A stretch of DNA of 15,713 bases, from assembly GCA_964641715.1 (NCBI GenBank), contig CAZXMB010000066.1, positions 1 to 15,713 of the forward strand, in the 5' to 3' direction. This DNA is from CAZXMB01 sp964641715 (GTDB lineage: Bacteria > Desulfobacterota > BSN033 > UBA1163). Positions within the stretch are counted from its first letter, which is position 1. Each line of letters opens with the position of its first letter. A model generated the notes under the pieces. It was not told where the DNA came from and made no database searches. It saw only the letters and a program-made list of their open reading frames with translations. The translations under genes and the position numbers were made by a program. Below are positions 1 to 6,980 of this stretch, in pieces.

Positions 1-43
1 GTCACAAAATGGAATTTACGATTCCTTTTTAACATATATTCAT

Positions 44-73
44 TTGAGGTCAAGCTTTTTATCGATCTATATG
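44..73 (+). promoter_or_regulatory. Possible sigma-70 promoter upstream of ade
   Basis: TTGAGG at 44-49 and TATATG at 68-73 are separated by 18 bases, and each matches four of six consensus positions. It is followed by a small hairpin (CCCAA 79-83, TTGGG 87-91) and then TTTATCTC. No purine-riboswitch core is visible here. This is weak evidence from pattern only. Confidence 0.25.
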
Positions 74-78
74 GATCG

Positions 79-95
79 CCCAATAGTTGGGTTTA
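79..95 (+). other. Small hairpin in the ade leader
   Basis: CCCAA (79-83), a TAG loop, and TTGGG (87-91) followed by TTTATC. It could be the end of a terminator for a gene off the left edge, or a leader structure of ade. The five-pair stem and poor T tract make it a weak terminator at best. Confidence 0.25.
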
Positions 96-159
96 TCTCA
101 AAAAACTCTCCTTGACCATCCAGGAGAGATTTGTTATGAAAATCCTTCAGGAGGAACAG

Positions 160-1884
160 ATGACATCGCTGGAAGAAAGAATAAAGGTGGCATCAGGGGA
201 AGGGAAAGTTGATCTCCTGATCAAGAACGGAAGGGTGGTTGATGTCTTCTCCGGCCAGATTGAAAAGAAGGACGTAGCCCTCTTTGATGGTTTTGTCATC
301 GGGTTCGGGGATTACGAGGCCAGGGAAGTCATCGACGTCAAAGGGGACTTCCTCTGCCCTGGCTTGATCGATGGGCATGTCCACATTGAGTCGAGTATGG
401 TGAGTCTCCGGGAATTTTCCCGGGCAGTCCTCCCCAACGGAACCACCACGGTGATCATTGATCCCCATGAGATCGCCAATGTCCTCGGTCAGGAGGGCAT
501 CCGTTTTATGGCCGAATCAGCCATTGGCGTTCCTCTGAATGTCTTTGTCATGATCCCTTCCTGTGTCCCGGCAACCCATCTGGAGACCTCCGGGGCAACG
601 CTTCGGGCAGAGGATCTAAAGCCTCTTTTGAATGAACCCTGGGCCATCGGACTGGCAGAGATGATGAATTTTCCCGGGGTGATCCACAGGGATCAGGAGG
701 TCCTTAAAAAGATTGAAATGGCCAGGGGAAAACGGATCGATGGCCATGCCCCAATGCTTTCGGGAAAAGGCCTTTATGCTTATCTCGCCGCAGGAATCCG
801 GTCCGATCACGAATGCACCATGCCCAGAGAGGCAAAAGAAAAATTGAACAACGGGATGTGGATCATGGTGAGGGAGGGCTCCACCGCCAGAAATCTCAAT
901 GACCTTCTCTCTCTGGTCAACTCTAAGAATTCAAGACGGTTCTTCTTCGTTACGGATGATCGGCATCCAAAGGAACTCCTTGAAGAGGGGCATATCAACG
1001 GTATGGTCAGGCAGGCAATCCGAAGAGGGGTTGATCCGATCCTGGCCATCCAGATGGCCACGCTCAATGCCGCGGAATACTTCAGACTCGATGACCTGGG
1101 GGCAATCGCTCCGGGATACAGGGCCGATATTGTCACCTTTGAACACCTGGGCCGATTCCGGATCAGGAAGGTGTTCAAGGATGGACTCCTGGTGGCTGAA
1201 AATGGAAAGGTGTTCCCCGGGGTGATCATGTCAAAGGGGAGAGAGAAATTGAAATGCAAGGAATCGATTCGCATTAAGCCAATGGAAAAAGATCCCTTTC
1301 TCCTTCGAAGTGACCAACCCCTTGCCAAAGTCATCCAACTGATCCCAAACCAGATCATCACAAAAAAAGCGGTGAAGAAAATCATCCTGAGAGAAGGCGT
1401 GGCTTATCCCGACCTCAAGGAGGATATCCTCAAGATCGCCGTCGTGGAAAGGCACCAGGCCACCGGAAATATCGGGATCGGTTTTGTTCAGGGATTTGGA
1501 TTGAAGAAAGGGGCCATGGGCTCTTCCGTGGCTCACGACTCCCATAACCTCGTCATGGTGGGGACCAATGATCCAGATATGGTCAAGGCGGTGATGATGC
1601 TCAAAGAGATAGGGGGAGGATGGGTGGTGATCTCAGAGGGAAAGGTTTTAGCCTCCCTGCCTCTTTCGATTGCCGGACTAATGGCGGAGGCTTCCATAAA
1701 GGATGTCGATCAAAAAATAAAGGCTCTCCACAGGGCGGCAAAAGGGCTCGGGTGTGAGGTTCCCGATCCCTTTATGACCCTCTCCTTCCTCTCTCTCCCG
1801 GTCATCCCTGAATTGAAGATTACGGACAAGGGATTGGTTGATGTGAACCAATTTAAGATCGTACCCGTGTTTGGAGAAGGTTGA
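160..1884 (+). CDS. ade: Adenine deaminase (Ade/AdeC type, amidohydrolase superfamily)
   Basis: Predicted to hydrolyse adenine to hypoxanthine and ammonia (EC 3.5.4.2) in cytosolic purine salvage. From the chosen start it has 574 residues, normal for bacterial Ade. The amidohydrolase barrel shows its metal ligands in order: H73 and H75 with E77 in DGHVHIESS, E167 in GLAEMMN, H196 in DGHAPMLSGKG, H217 in RSDHE, and D266 in VTDDRHP. The C-terminal Ade domain has ERHQATGNIGIGF and GSSVAHDSHN, both typical of the family. The frame is open from a TTG at 112, and an ATG at 136 also has a fair ribosome site. I prefer ATG 160 because AGGAGG at 149-154 lies five bases before it and the family usually has only about 15-20 residues before the ADxxIKNG strand. 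It stands apart from other purine genes. Function is confident; the exact start is less so. Confidence 0.93.
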   Translation: MTSLEERIKVASGEGKVDLLIKNGRVVDVFSGQIEKKDVALFDGFVIGFGDYEAREVIDVKGDFLCPGLIDGHVHIESSMVSLREFSRAVLPNGTTTVIIDPHEIANVLGQEGIRFMAESAIGVPLNVFVMIPSCVPATHLETSGATLRAEDLKPLLNEPWAIGLAEMMNFPGVIHRDQEVLKKIEMARGKRIDGHAPMLSGKGLYAYLAAGIRSDHECTMPREAKEKLNNGMWIMVREGSTARNLNDLLSLVNSKNSRRFFFVTDDRHPKELLEEGHINGMVRQAIRRGVDPILAIQMATLNAAEYFRLDDLGAIAPGYRADIVTFEHLGRFRIRKVFKDGLLVAENGKVFPGVIMSKGREKLKCKESIRIKPMEKDPFLLRSDQPLAKVIQLIPNQIITKKAVKKIILREGVAYPDLKEDILKIAVVERHQATGNIGIGFVQGFGLKKGAMGSSVAHDSHNLVMVGTNDPDMVKAVMMLKEIGGGWVVISEGKVLASLPLSIAGLMAEASIKDVDQKIKALHRAAKGLGCEVPDPFMTLSFLSLPVIPELKITDKGLVDVNQFKIVPVFGEG

Positions 1885-1891
1885 TTCTAAT

Positions 1892-1970
1892 CAGTATGCA
1901 GAAAGCAGTAAGCAGAATGCAGAAAAGGAAAACAATTTTTAGATTTTCAATGCTGGCTTCTGCCTACCGC
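1892..1970. repeat. Period-7 inverted-repeat element 1
   Basis: Eight bases after the ade stop, a left arm runs CAGTAT then GCAGAAA, GCAGTAA, GCAGAAT, GCAGAAA (1892-1925), an exact seven-base period. The right arm (about 1952-1970), read on the minus strand, gives GCGGTAG, GCAGAAG, CCAGC, so the arms are inverted copies able to form a long imperfect hairpin around an AT-rich loop. Its right end lies about six bases before the ribosome site (AGGAG, 1977-1981) of the M20 peptidase gene. A seven-base unit is not a codon multiple, so this is not coding. Confidence 0.7.
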
Positions 1971-1989
1971 TCTTTCAGGAGAACTTAAT

Positions 1990-3309
1990 ATGGACTGGGA
2001 CAAATTACTCGAGGAAGCCACTCAATACCTTCAGGAATATATTCGGCTTGAAACGGTCAATCCTCCCGGTAACGAGATCGAAGGGGCTGAGTTTTTTAAA
2101 AAGATCTTCGATGCCGAGTCCATCCCCTGTGAGCTTTTCGAACCTTCTGCGGGGAAAGGCAATCTGATGGCCACCCTGAAAGGGACCGGAGAAAAGAGAC
2201 CTGTTCTCCTTCTCAGTCATATCGATGTCGTCCCTGCCGAGACGAAATGCTGGGAAGTGGATCCTTTCAGGGGCGTCATTCAGGAGGGGTACCTTTACGG
2301 TCGGGGAGCACTTGATAATAAATCGATGGGGATTGTGGAGATGATGAGCCTTCTGATATTGAAGAGAGAGCGCGCCTCCTTAAAAAGGGATATTCTCTTC
2401 TTTGCCTCTGCCGATGAAGAGACGGGTGGAAGATGGGGAGTCCGGTGGGCAATGGAGAATCTTCCTCCGTTGGGACGATCGGAATATGCCCTCAATGAGG
2501 GAGGATATATGATGCTCAACGAAAGCGGAATTCCTGACCGTTATGAGGTCTCGAGCGGCCAGAAGGTGATCCTCCAACTCAGATTGAAAACCAGAGGCAC
2601 CTCCGGCCATGCCTCCATGCCCCATTCGGACAATCCCAACGTCAAACTGGTTCATGCCCTAGAGACGATCACCCAATGGGAAACCCCTTATTGCGTCCTC
2701 CCAATGGTCAAAGAGTACTTCTTGAAGATGGCTCCGAAACAACCCGCTTACGAGAAGGGTTATTTTGAGGATATCGAAAAGGGCCTGAAGGACGAATCCT
2801 TCAGGATCTGGTTGACCTCCAATCCTATCTTTAATGCGATGTTGAGAAATACGATTTCCCTCACCGTTCTTCAGGGTGGAAGCAAGGCCAATGTGATCCC
2901 TTCGGAATCCACGGCCACCCTCGACTGCCGCCTTATCCCCGGTACGGACAAAGAGGAATTCCTAAGGGAGGTTGGAAAAAGGGTGGGAGATGAAATAGAG
3001 GTGGAGGTCATTGCGGAGAGCCGGTCCCTTCCTCCCTCTCCTCTCGATACGGAACTTTTTCAGGCCATCCAAAAAATGGCTGACGAAAATGATCCGGGTT
3101 GTCCTGTGGTCCCACTCCTCCTCCCGGGGGCCACGGACAGCCGTTTTCTCAGAGAAAAAGGGATCATCACCTATGACTTCTGCCCTTTCCGATTACCGGA
3201 GAAAGAATTGATGAGGGTTCATGGAAATAACGAACGGGTCGCCCTGGAAAATCTGAGATTCGGAATGAAGATGATGGTGGGCCTGATAAAAGAGATCGCT
3301 GTCCAATAG
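1990..3309 (+). CDS. M20/M25/M40 family metallopeptidase (ArgE/DapE/CPG2-like)
   Basis: A 439-residue cytosolic di-zinc hydrolase with no signal peptide. The metal and catalytic residues of the M20 family are visible: H77 and D79 in LLLSHIDVVP, D109 in YGRGALDNKS, the E143-E144 pair in SADEETGG, E170 in ALNEGG, and a late H411 in MRVHGNN. A middle segment (about 190-320), with GTSGHASMPHSDNPN, is the dimerisation domain. The start ATG has AGGAG eight bases upstream. Members cleave N-acyl amino acids, dipeptides or similar amides. The sequence does not show which, and I see no amino-acid biosynthesis neighbours, so it should not be named argE or dapE. It lies downstream of ade on the same strand with the period-7 hairpin between them, and is convergent with the DUF2905 gene 22 bases away. 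Confidence 0.88.
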   Translation: MDWDKLLEEATQYLQEYIRLETVNPPGNEIEGAEFFKKIFDAESIPCELFEPSAGKGNLMATLKGTGEKRPVLLLSHIDVVPAETKCWEVDPFRGVIQEGYLYGRGALDNKSMGIVEMMSLLILKRERASLKRDILFFASADEETGGRWGVRWAMENLPPLGRSEYALNEGGYMMLNESGIPDRYEVSSGQKVILQLRLKTRGTSGHASMPHSDNPNVKLVHALETITQWETPYCVLPMVKEYFLKMAPKQPAYEKGYFEDIEKGLKDESFRIWLTSNPIFNAMLRNTISLTVLQGGSKANVIPSESTATLDCRLIPGTDKEEFLREVGKRVGDEIEVEVIAESRSLPPSPLDTELFQAIQKMADENDPGCPVVPLLLPGATDSRFLREKGIITYDFCPFRLPEKELMRVHGNNERVALENLRFGMKMMVGLIKEIAVQ

Positions 3310-3312
3310 GGA

Positions 3313-3322
3313 AGGGATCCCT
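3313..3322. other. Perfect 10-bp palindrome between convergent genes
   Basis: AGGGATCCCT sits in the 22-base gap between the convergent M20 and DUF2905 genes, with flanking GG/CC giving a few more pairs. Without a loop or T tract it is a poor terminator. It is the only candidate 3'-end signal in this gap. Confidence 0.25.
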
Positions 3323-3331
3323 CCCCCTGAA

Positions 3332-3553
3332 TTACTTCCGAAACAGGGCGAAGAATAAGGTCAAAATAATACTGATGAGGATGGAGGTGGTCAGAGGGAA
3401 ATAGAAAGTGAACTTCTCCTTTTTAATGAGGATATCTCCGGGAAGTCTTCCCAGCCACGGGATTTTCTCTCCAATGACAAGGAGAAGCCCGATGACGATA
3501 ATAAAGACCCCAAAAAGAATGAGCATCTTACCCAAAGCACCAAACCCAAACAT
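3332..3553 (-). CDS. DUF2905 family small membrane protein
   Basis: A 73-residue protein with two predicted membrane segments, about residues 8-28 and 49-70. A short loop joins them and carries IPWLGRLPGDILIKKEKFTFYFPL, whose LGRLPGDI and F-x-FP pattern is the mark of DUF2905. Family members are small inner-membrane proteins of unknown function, widespread in anaerobes and Gram-positives. The ATG at 3553 follows GAGGG about six bases upstream. Downstream of queH on the same strand, but the period-7 element between them makes joint transcription uncertain. Confidence 0.8.
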   Translation of the reverse strand: MFGFGALGKMLILFGVFIIVIGLLLVIGEKIPWLGRLPGDILIKKEKFTFYFPLTTSILISIILTLFFALFRK

Positions 3554-3564
3554 CTAAATCCCTC

Positions 3565-3637
3565 TATTGTCCGTTGTCCATTGCCTATGGTCTATTGTTA
3601 TAAAAAACTGGCAACGGACAACTAACCACTAACAACA
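3565..3637. repeat. Period-7 inverted-repeat element 2
   Basis: Left arm units: TATTGTC, CGTTGTC, CATTGCC, TATGGTC, TATTGTT (3565-3599). After an A-rich loop the right arm has GGCAACG, GACAACT, AACCACT, AACAACA (3610-3637), which on the other strand read TGTTGTT, AGTGGTT, AGTTGTC, CGTTGCC. Both arms keep an exact seven-base period and are inverted copies. The right end stops one base from the queH stop codon, and the left end is about 11 bases from the DUF2905 start. Its sequence is unlike element 1, but the architecture is the same. Confidence 0.75.
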
Positions 3638-3638
3638 T

Positions 3639-4172
3639 TCATCTTTTTGGCAAAAACCTTTCTTTTTCGCTATAGATGCATCCGCAGTATTGCTGTCGGT
3701 AGAGTCCCATGGCCCTGGAAACCTCCACCCCTTTCCTCCATCCCGGCCTGAAGTCTTCATAATAGAAAGGAATCCCCACCTCTTTGGCCACCCGATTTCC
3801 TGTCTCTTGTATCAAGTAATGGTCCTGGTGTGCACTCTGGAGAAGCGTCGTTGAATATTGATCGAAGCCTCTCTCCTTGGCCTCTCGAGCAGTGGCTTCG
3901 AGACGAAGGAAGTAACAATAGGAGCATCTCTTTTCCGGGTGGTGCGAGACATTTCTTAAAAATTCCTCAAGGAGATATTCGTCCCGATAGATCACTTCCA
4001 GGCCCACCTCCCCGGAGTACCTTCTTAAAGTCTCCAGCCGTTTTTGATACTCCTGATAGGGGTGGATATTGGGATTGAAAAAGAAGCCCGTGATCTCATC
4101 CCCTCTCTCTTTAACCCTCTGAAGGGGGTAAATCGCACAGTTGGCGCAACAGATATGGAGAAGTAGTTTCAT
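3639..4172 (-). CDS. queH: Epoxyqueuosine reductase QueH (DUF208)
   Basis: Catalyses the last step of queuosine synthesis, reducing epoxyqueuosine to queuosine in the wobble base of GUN-anticodon tRNAs, and is the non-orthologous replacement for QueG. With the ATG at 4172 the protein has 177 residues, the usual size, and starts MKLLLHICCANC. The cysteines for the iron-sulfur cluster and metal site are present: C8, C9, C12; C83 and C86 in KRCSYCYFLRLEATA; C163 and C165 in QQYCGCIYSE. The frame stays open upstream to 4280, but those 36 extra codons translate an intergenic repeat (PVVATRSRASAGMTN), so they are not part of the protein. An ATG at 4187 adding five residues is a possible alternative. 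No clear ribosome site precedes either. No other queuosine gene is in view. Confidence 0.9.
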   Translation of the reverse strand: MKLLLHICCANCAIYPLQRVKERGDEITGFFFNPNIHPYQEYQKRLETLRRYSGEVGLEVIYRDEYLLEEFLRNVSHHPEKRCSYCYFLRLEATAREAKERGFDQYSTTLLQSAHQDHYLIQETGNRVAKEVGIPFYYEDFRPGWRKGVEVSRAMGLYRQQYCGCIYSEKERFLPKR

Positions 4173-4182
4173 CTCTTTGTTC

Positions 4183-4296
4183 GTCATTCCTGCGGAAGCT
4201 CGGCTTCGAGTCGCAACGACAGGAATCCAGTATTTTTGGGCTTTTCTGGATACCCGTTCCCCGATCGTTGTCGAGGACAAGTTTCACGGAAATGAC
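4183..4296. repeat. GTCATTCC-type palindromic intergenic repeat (about 114 bp)
   Basis: Inverted ends GTCATTCC (4183-4190) and GGAAATGAC (4288-4296). Inside are ATCCAG (4225-4230) and CTGGAT (4246-4251), and CAACGA (4214-4219) with TCGTTG (4265-4270), so the whole unit can fold as a long hairpin. The form, with AGGAATCCAG and CTGGATACCC around the loop, is that of a repeat found in very many copies between genes in several environmental bacterial lineages, resembling a MITE or REP sequence. It fills most of the gap between the 3' end of ppsA and the 5' end of queH. No transposase is near it. Confidence 0.7.
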
Positions 4297-4347
4297 AACT
4301 TTTTAAGAATTCATCAACTTTGGAATTTGAAATTTTTTTTTTAAAAC

Positions 4348-6831
4348 TTAACTCGCGGCCAGCTTCCTCTTTTCGGTCTCTTCCCTCCTCGGGACCCCAA
4401 GCTCCTTTTCTACTTCCAGAATCCTCTCTGTGGTCTTGAAAACGGTATCCGGGTTGAGGGAAATGCTATCAATACCGCACCGGACTAAAAACTCGGCAAA
4501 CTCGGGATAGTCACTCGGGGCCTGCCCGCAGATACCGACCTTCTTTCCCTTCTTCTTCAGCCTTTCAATCACCCACTGCACCATCTTCTTGACCGCAGGG
4601 TCCCTTTCATCAAAAAGATGGGAGACCTTCTCTGAATCCCGGTCCAAACCCAGCATCAACTGGGTCAAATCATTGGAGCCGATGGAAAATCCATCAAAGA
4701 TGTCGCTGAATTCATCCGCTAAAATGACATTGCTGGGGATCTCACACATCATGTAGATTTCGAGGCCGTTCTGCCCCTGAACCAGACCGTATTTTCTCAT
4801 CTCTGCAACCACCAATCTCCCCTCTTCCACCGTCCGGCAGAAGGGGATCATCAATTTCACATTGGTCAACCCCATCTCATCCCGGACCTTCTTCATCGCA
4901 AGACATTCGAGCCCGAACCCTTCCTGGTAATCCATATCATAATAACGGGAGGCTCCCCGGAAACCGATCATGGGGTTATCCTCCACCGGTTCAAATCTGC
5001 TCCCTCCGATGAGATTGGCATATTCATTCGTTTTAAAATCGCTCGTCCGAACGATCACGTCTTTGGGATAAAAAGCGGCTGCGATCTTCGCCACCCCCTG
5101 AGCCAGCCGATCGATAAAATAGGCCTGCTTATCTTCATACCCGACGGTCAACTGCTCGATCTCTTTTTTGATGTGGTCTTCTGGCAATGAATCGAACTCG
5201 ACCAGGGCCATGGGATGAATCCGGATAAAATTATTGATAATAAACTCCAGCCTTGCCAGACCTACCCCATCATTCGGGATAAAAGAGAGATGGAAGGCAT
5301 TGTCCGGATTTCCCACATTCATCATAATCTTTGTCTGGGGTCTTCGGAGATGCTCCATATCGAAACGTTTCACTTCATAATCGAGGATCCCTTCATAGAT
5401 GATTCCGGTCTCCCCTTCAGAGCAGCAGACCGTGGCGCTCGAATATCCCCTCAGGAAATCACTCCCGTTGCCTGTGCCCACCACACAGGGAACACCCAGT
5501 TCGCGGCTGATGATAGCCGCGTGACAGGTCCTCCCGCCCCGGTCCGTGACAATCCCCGCGGCTACCTTCATGATGGGCTCCCAATCCGGATCCGTCATCT
5601 GGGTGACCAATATCTCCCCTTTCTTAAACCGATCGATCTCTTTCACACTGGAGATCACATTGATTGGCCCGGCGCCTATCTTTTCTCCCACACTCCTTCC
5701 CTTCACCAAGGGCTTCCCTCTTTCTTTCAGGACATAGGTCTCCAGAAAGTTCTTCTCCCTCTGGGATTTCACTGTCTCAGGCCTGGCCTGCAGGATGAAG
5801 AGTTGCTGGGTAATACCATCCTTTGCCCATTCAATATCCATCGGACAGGCGTTTCCGGATTTTTTGGAGTAGTGGTCTTCAATGATCACTCCCCATTGGG
5901 CAAGGCGAATGATCTCCTCTTCACTCAGGATAAAATTTGCTCTCTCTGTGGCCGAGGCGGGGATATTCTTTGTCGAACCCTCTCCTTCGATGGCATAGAT
6001 CATCTTGATCTCTTTGGTCCCAAGGGTCTTCTGAATGATCGGTTTAAAACTCCCTTTCAGACAGGGCTTAAAGACATAGAACTCATCGGGATTAATCACC
6101 CCCTGGACAATATTCTCTCCCAGACCATAGGCTCCCGTGATGTAGACGACATTGGGAAAACCGGATTCGGTATCGATCGTGAACATCACTCCGGAACAGG
6201 CCTTGTCCGAACGGACCATCTTCTGGATGCCAATGGAAAGGGCCACCTGAAAATGGTCAAACCCTTTGTGAACCCGATAAGAGATGGCCCGATTGGTAAA
6301 GAGAGAAGCAAAACAACGTTTACAGGCTTGGATCAGGGCATATTCGCCGCGGATGTTGAGGTAAGTCTCCTGCTGGCCTGCGAAACTCGCCGTGGGTAAA
6401 TCCTCCGCGGTCGCACTGCTCCGGACAGCCACATCGGTATCCTCTCCATACTCCTTGCATAACTTTCGGTAGGCCTTTACAATCTCCTCCACGATCTCCC
6501 TGGGGAATTCGAGGCCGTAAATGAGCCTCCGGATTCGGCTTCCTCTCTCCGAAAGTTCCTCCACATTCTCCACGTCGAGGTCAATGAGGATGTCCCGAAT
6601 ATTCTCTCTGACCCCCGGTTTTTTCATGACATATTGCCATTCCTGGACGACCCCCTTGTCTAAAAAATCATGATAGGCATGGACCGTGATCGCGAACCCG
6701 TTGGGGACGTTCACGCCAAGCTGGGCCAGTTCCCTTCGCATCTCTCCGAGGGAGGCGTTCTTCCCGCCTACCAGAGGAAGATCATGGAGACCAACTTCAT
6801 CAAGCCAAAGGATATAAGGTTTTTCTTCCAT
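4348..6831 (-). CDS. ppsA: Phosphoenolpyruvate synthase (pyruvate, water dikinase)
   Basis: Makes PEP, AMP and phosphate from pyruvate, ATP and water (EC 2.7.9.2), the entry to gluconeogenesis. At 827 residues it is slightly longer than the E. coli enzyme. Domains in order: N-terminal ATP-binding domain (about 1-350, with VGGKNASLGEM and AVRSSATAEDLPTASFAGQQ), the swivelling phosphohistidine domain with H437 in GGRTCHAAIISRELG, and the C-terminal PEP/pyruvate barrel, with FSIGSNDLTQL and the catalytic C768 in GICGQAPSD. Both catalytic residues are intact. The ATG is firm: AAGGAGG (6842-6836) lies four bases upstream. Divergent from ppdK. Its own promoter is visible, giving a leader of about 23 bases. 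PpsA rather than PpdK is supported by GRTCHA, the GQAPSD motif and the length. Confidence 0.95.
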   Translation of the reverse strand: MEEKPYILWLDEVGLHDLPLVGGKNASLGEMRRELAQLGVNVPNGFAITVHAYHDFLDKGVVQEWQYVMKKPGVRENIRDILIDLDVENVEELSERGSRIRRLIYGLEFPREIVEEIVKAYRKLCKEYGEDTDVAVRSSATAEDLPTASFAGQQETYLNIRGEYALIQACKRCFASLFTNRAISYRVHKGFDHFQVALSIGIQKMVRSDKACSGVMFTIDTESGFPNVVYITGAYGLGENIVQGVINPDEFYVFKPCLKGSFKPIIQKTLGTKEIKMIYAIEGEGSTKNIPASATERANFILSEEEIIRLAQWGVIIEDHYSKKSGNACPMDIEWAKDGITQQLFILQARPETVKSQREKNFLETYVLKERGKPLVKGRSVGEKIGAGPINVISSVKEIDRFKKGEILVTQMTDPDWEPIMKVAAGIVTDRGGRTCHAAIISRELGVPCVVGTGNGSDFLRGYSSATVCCSEGETGIIYEGILDYEVKRFDMEHLRRPQTKIMMNVGNPDNAFHLSFIPNDGVGLARLEFIINNFIRIHPMALVEFDSLPEDHIKKEIEQLTVGYEDKQAYFIDRLAQGVAKIAAAFYPKDVIVRTSDFKTNEYANLIGGSRFEPVEDNPMIGFRGASRYYDMDYQEGFGLECLAMKKVRDEMGLTNVKLMIPFCRTVEEGRLVVAEMRKYGLVQGQNGLEIYMMCEIPSNVILADEFSDIFDGFSIGSNDLTQLMLGLDRDSEKVSHLFDERDPAVKKMVQWVIERLKKKGKKVGICGQAPSDYPEFAEFLVRCGIDSISLNPDTVFKTTERILEVEKELGVPRREETEKRKLAAS

Positions 6832-6860
6832 CTTTCCTCCTTGAAGTTCATCTCTTATTA

Positions 6861-6889
6861 AATTTATCTAAAGCCGGTGAGCTTGTCAA
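6861..6889 (-). promoter_or_regulatory. Sigma-70 promoter of ppsA
   Basis: On the minus strand a perfect TTGACA (6889-6884), a 17-base spacer and TAAATT (6866-6861, four of six). The predicted start is near 6854, which leaves a leader of about 23 bases holding the strong AAGGAGG site. It is the best promoter match in the window. Confidence 0.6.
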
Positions 6890-6920
6890 CCCCAAGCAGT
6901 AGAGCAAGATGAAAGGAGGA

Positions 6921-6949
6921 TTGATTTTTCTATCAATTCAAACTAATAT
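6921..6949 (+). promoter_or_regulatory. Probable sigma-70 promoter of ppdK with overlapping small palindrome
   Basis: TTGATT (6921-6926), a 17-base spacer and TAATAT (6944-6949), four of six matches each, predict a start near 6956 and a leader of about 25 bases. A palindrome, ATTGAT (6920-6925) with ATCAAT (6932-6937), overlaps the -35 box and could be an operator. That operator role is only a guess. Confidence 0.4.
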
Positions 6950-6980
6950 GATTTCTATAAACATTTAAAAGGAAGAGATT

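Noticed and set aside
1..111. Purine riboswitch upstream of ade
   Set aside because: The conserved junction and loop sequences of the purine aptamer are not present; only short hairpins are seen.
4183..4296. Insertion sequence
   Set aside because: Only 114 bp with no transposase frame and no clear target-site duplication; better described as a small palindromic repeat.
4330..4343. T-run after ppsA as a rho-independent terminator
   Set aside because: The run is of T on the plus strand, so the leftward ppsA transcript would carry A residues here, and no GC stem precedes it.
5215..6399. 394-codon open frame on the plus strand
   Set aside because: It lies wholly antisense to ppsA, whose catalytic motifs are intact. 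It has no family resemblance and no ribosome site.
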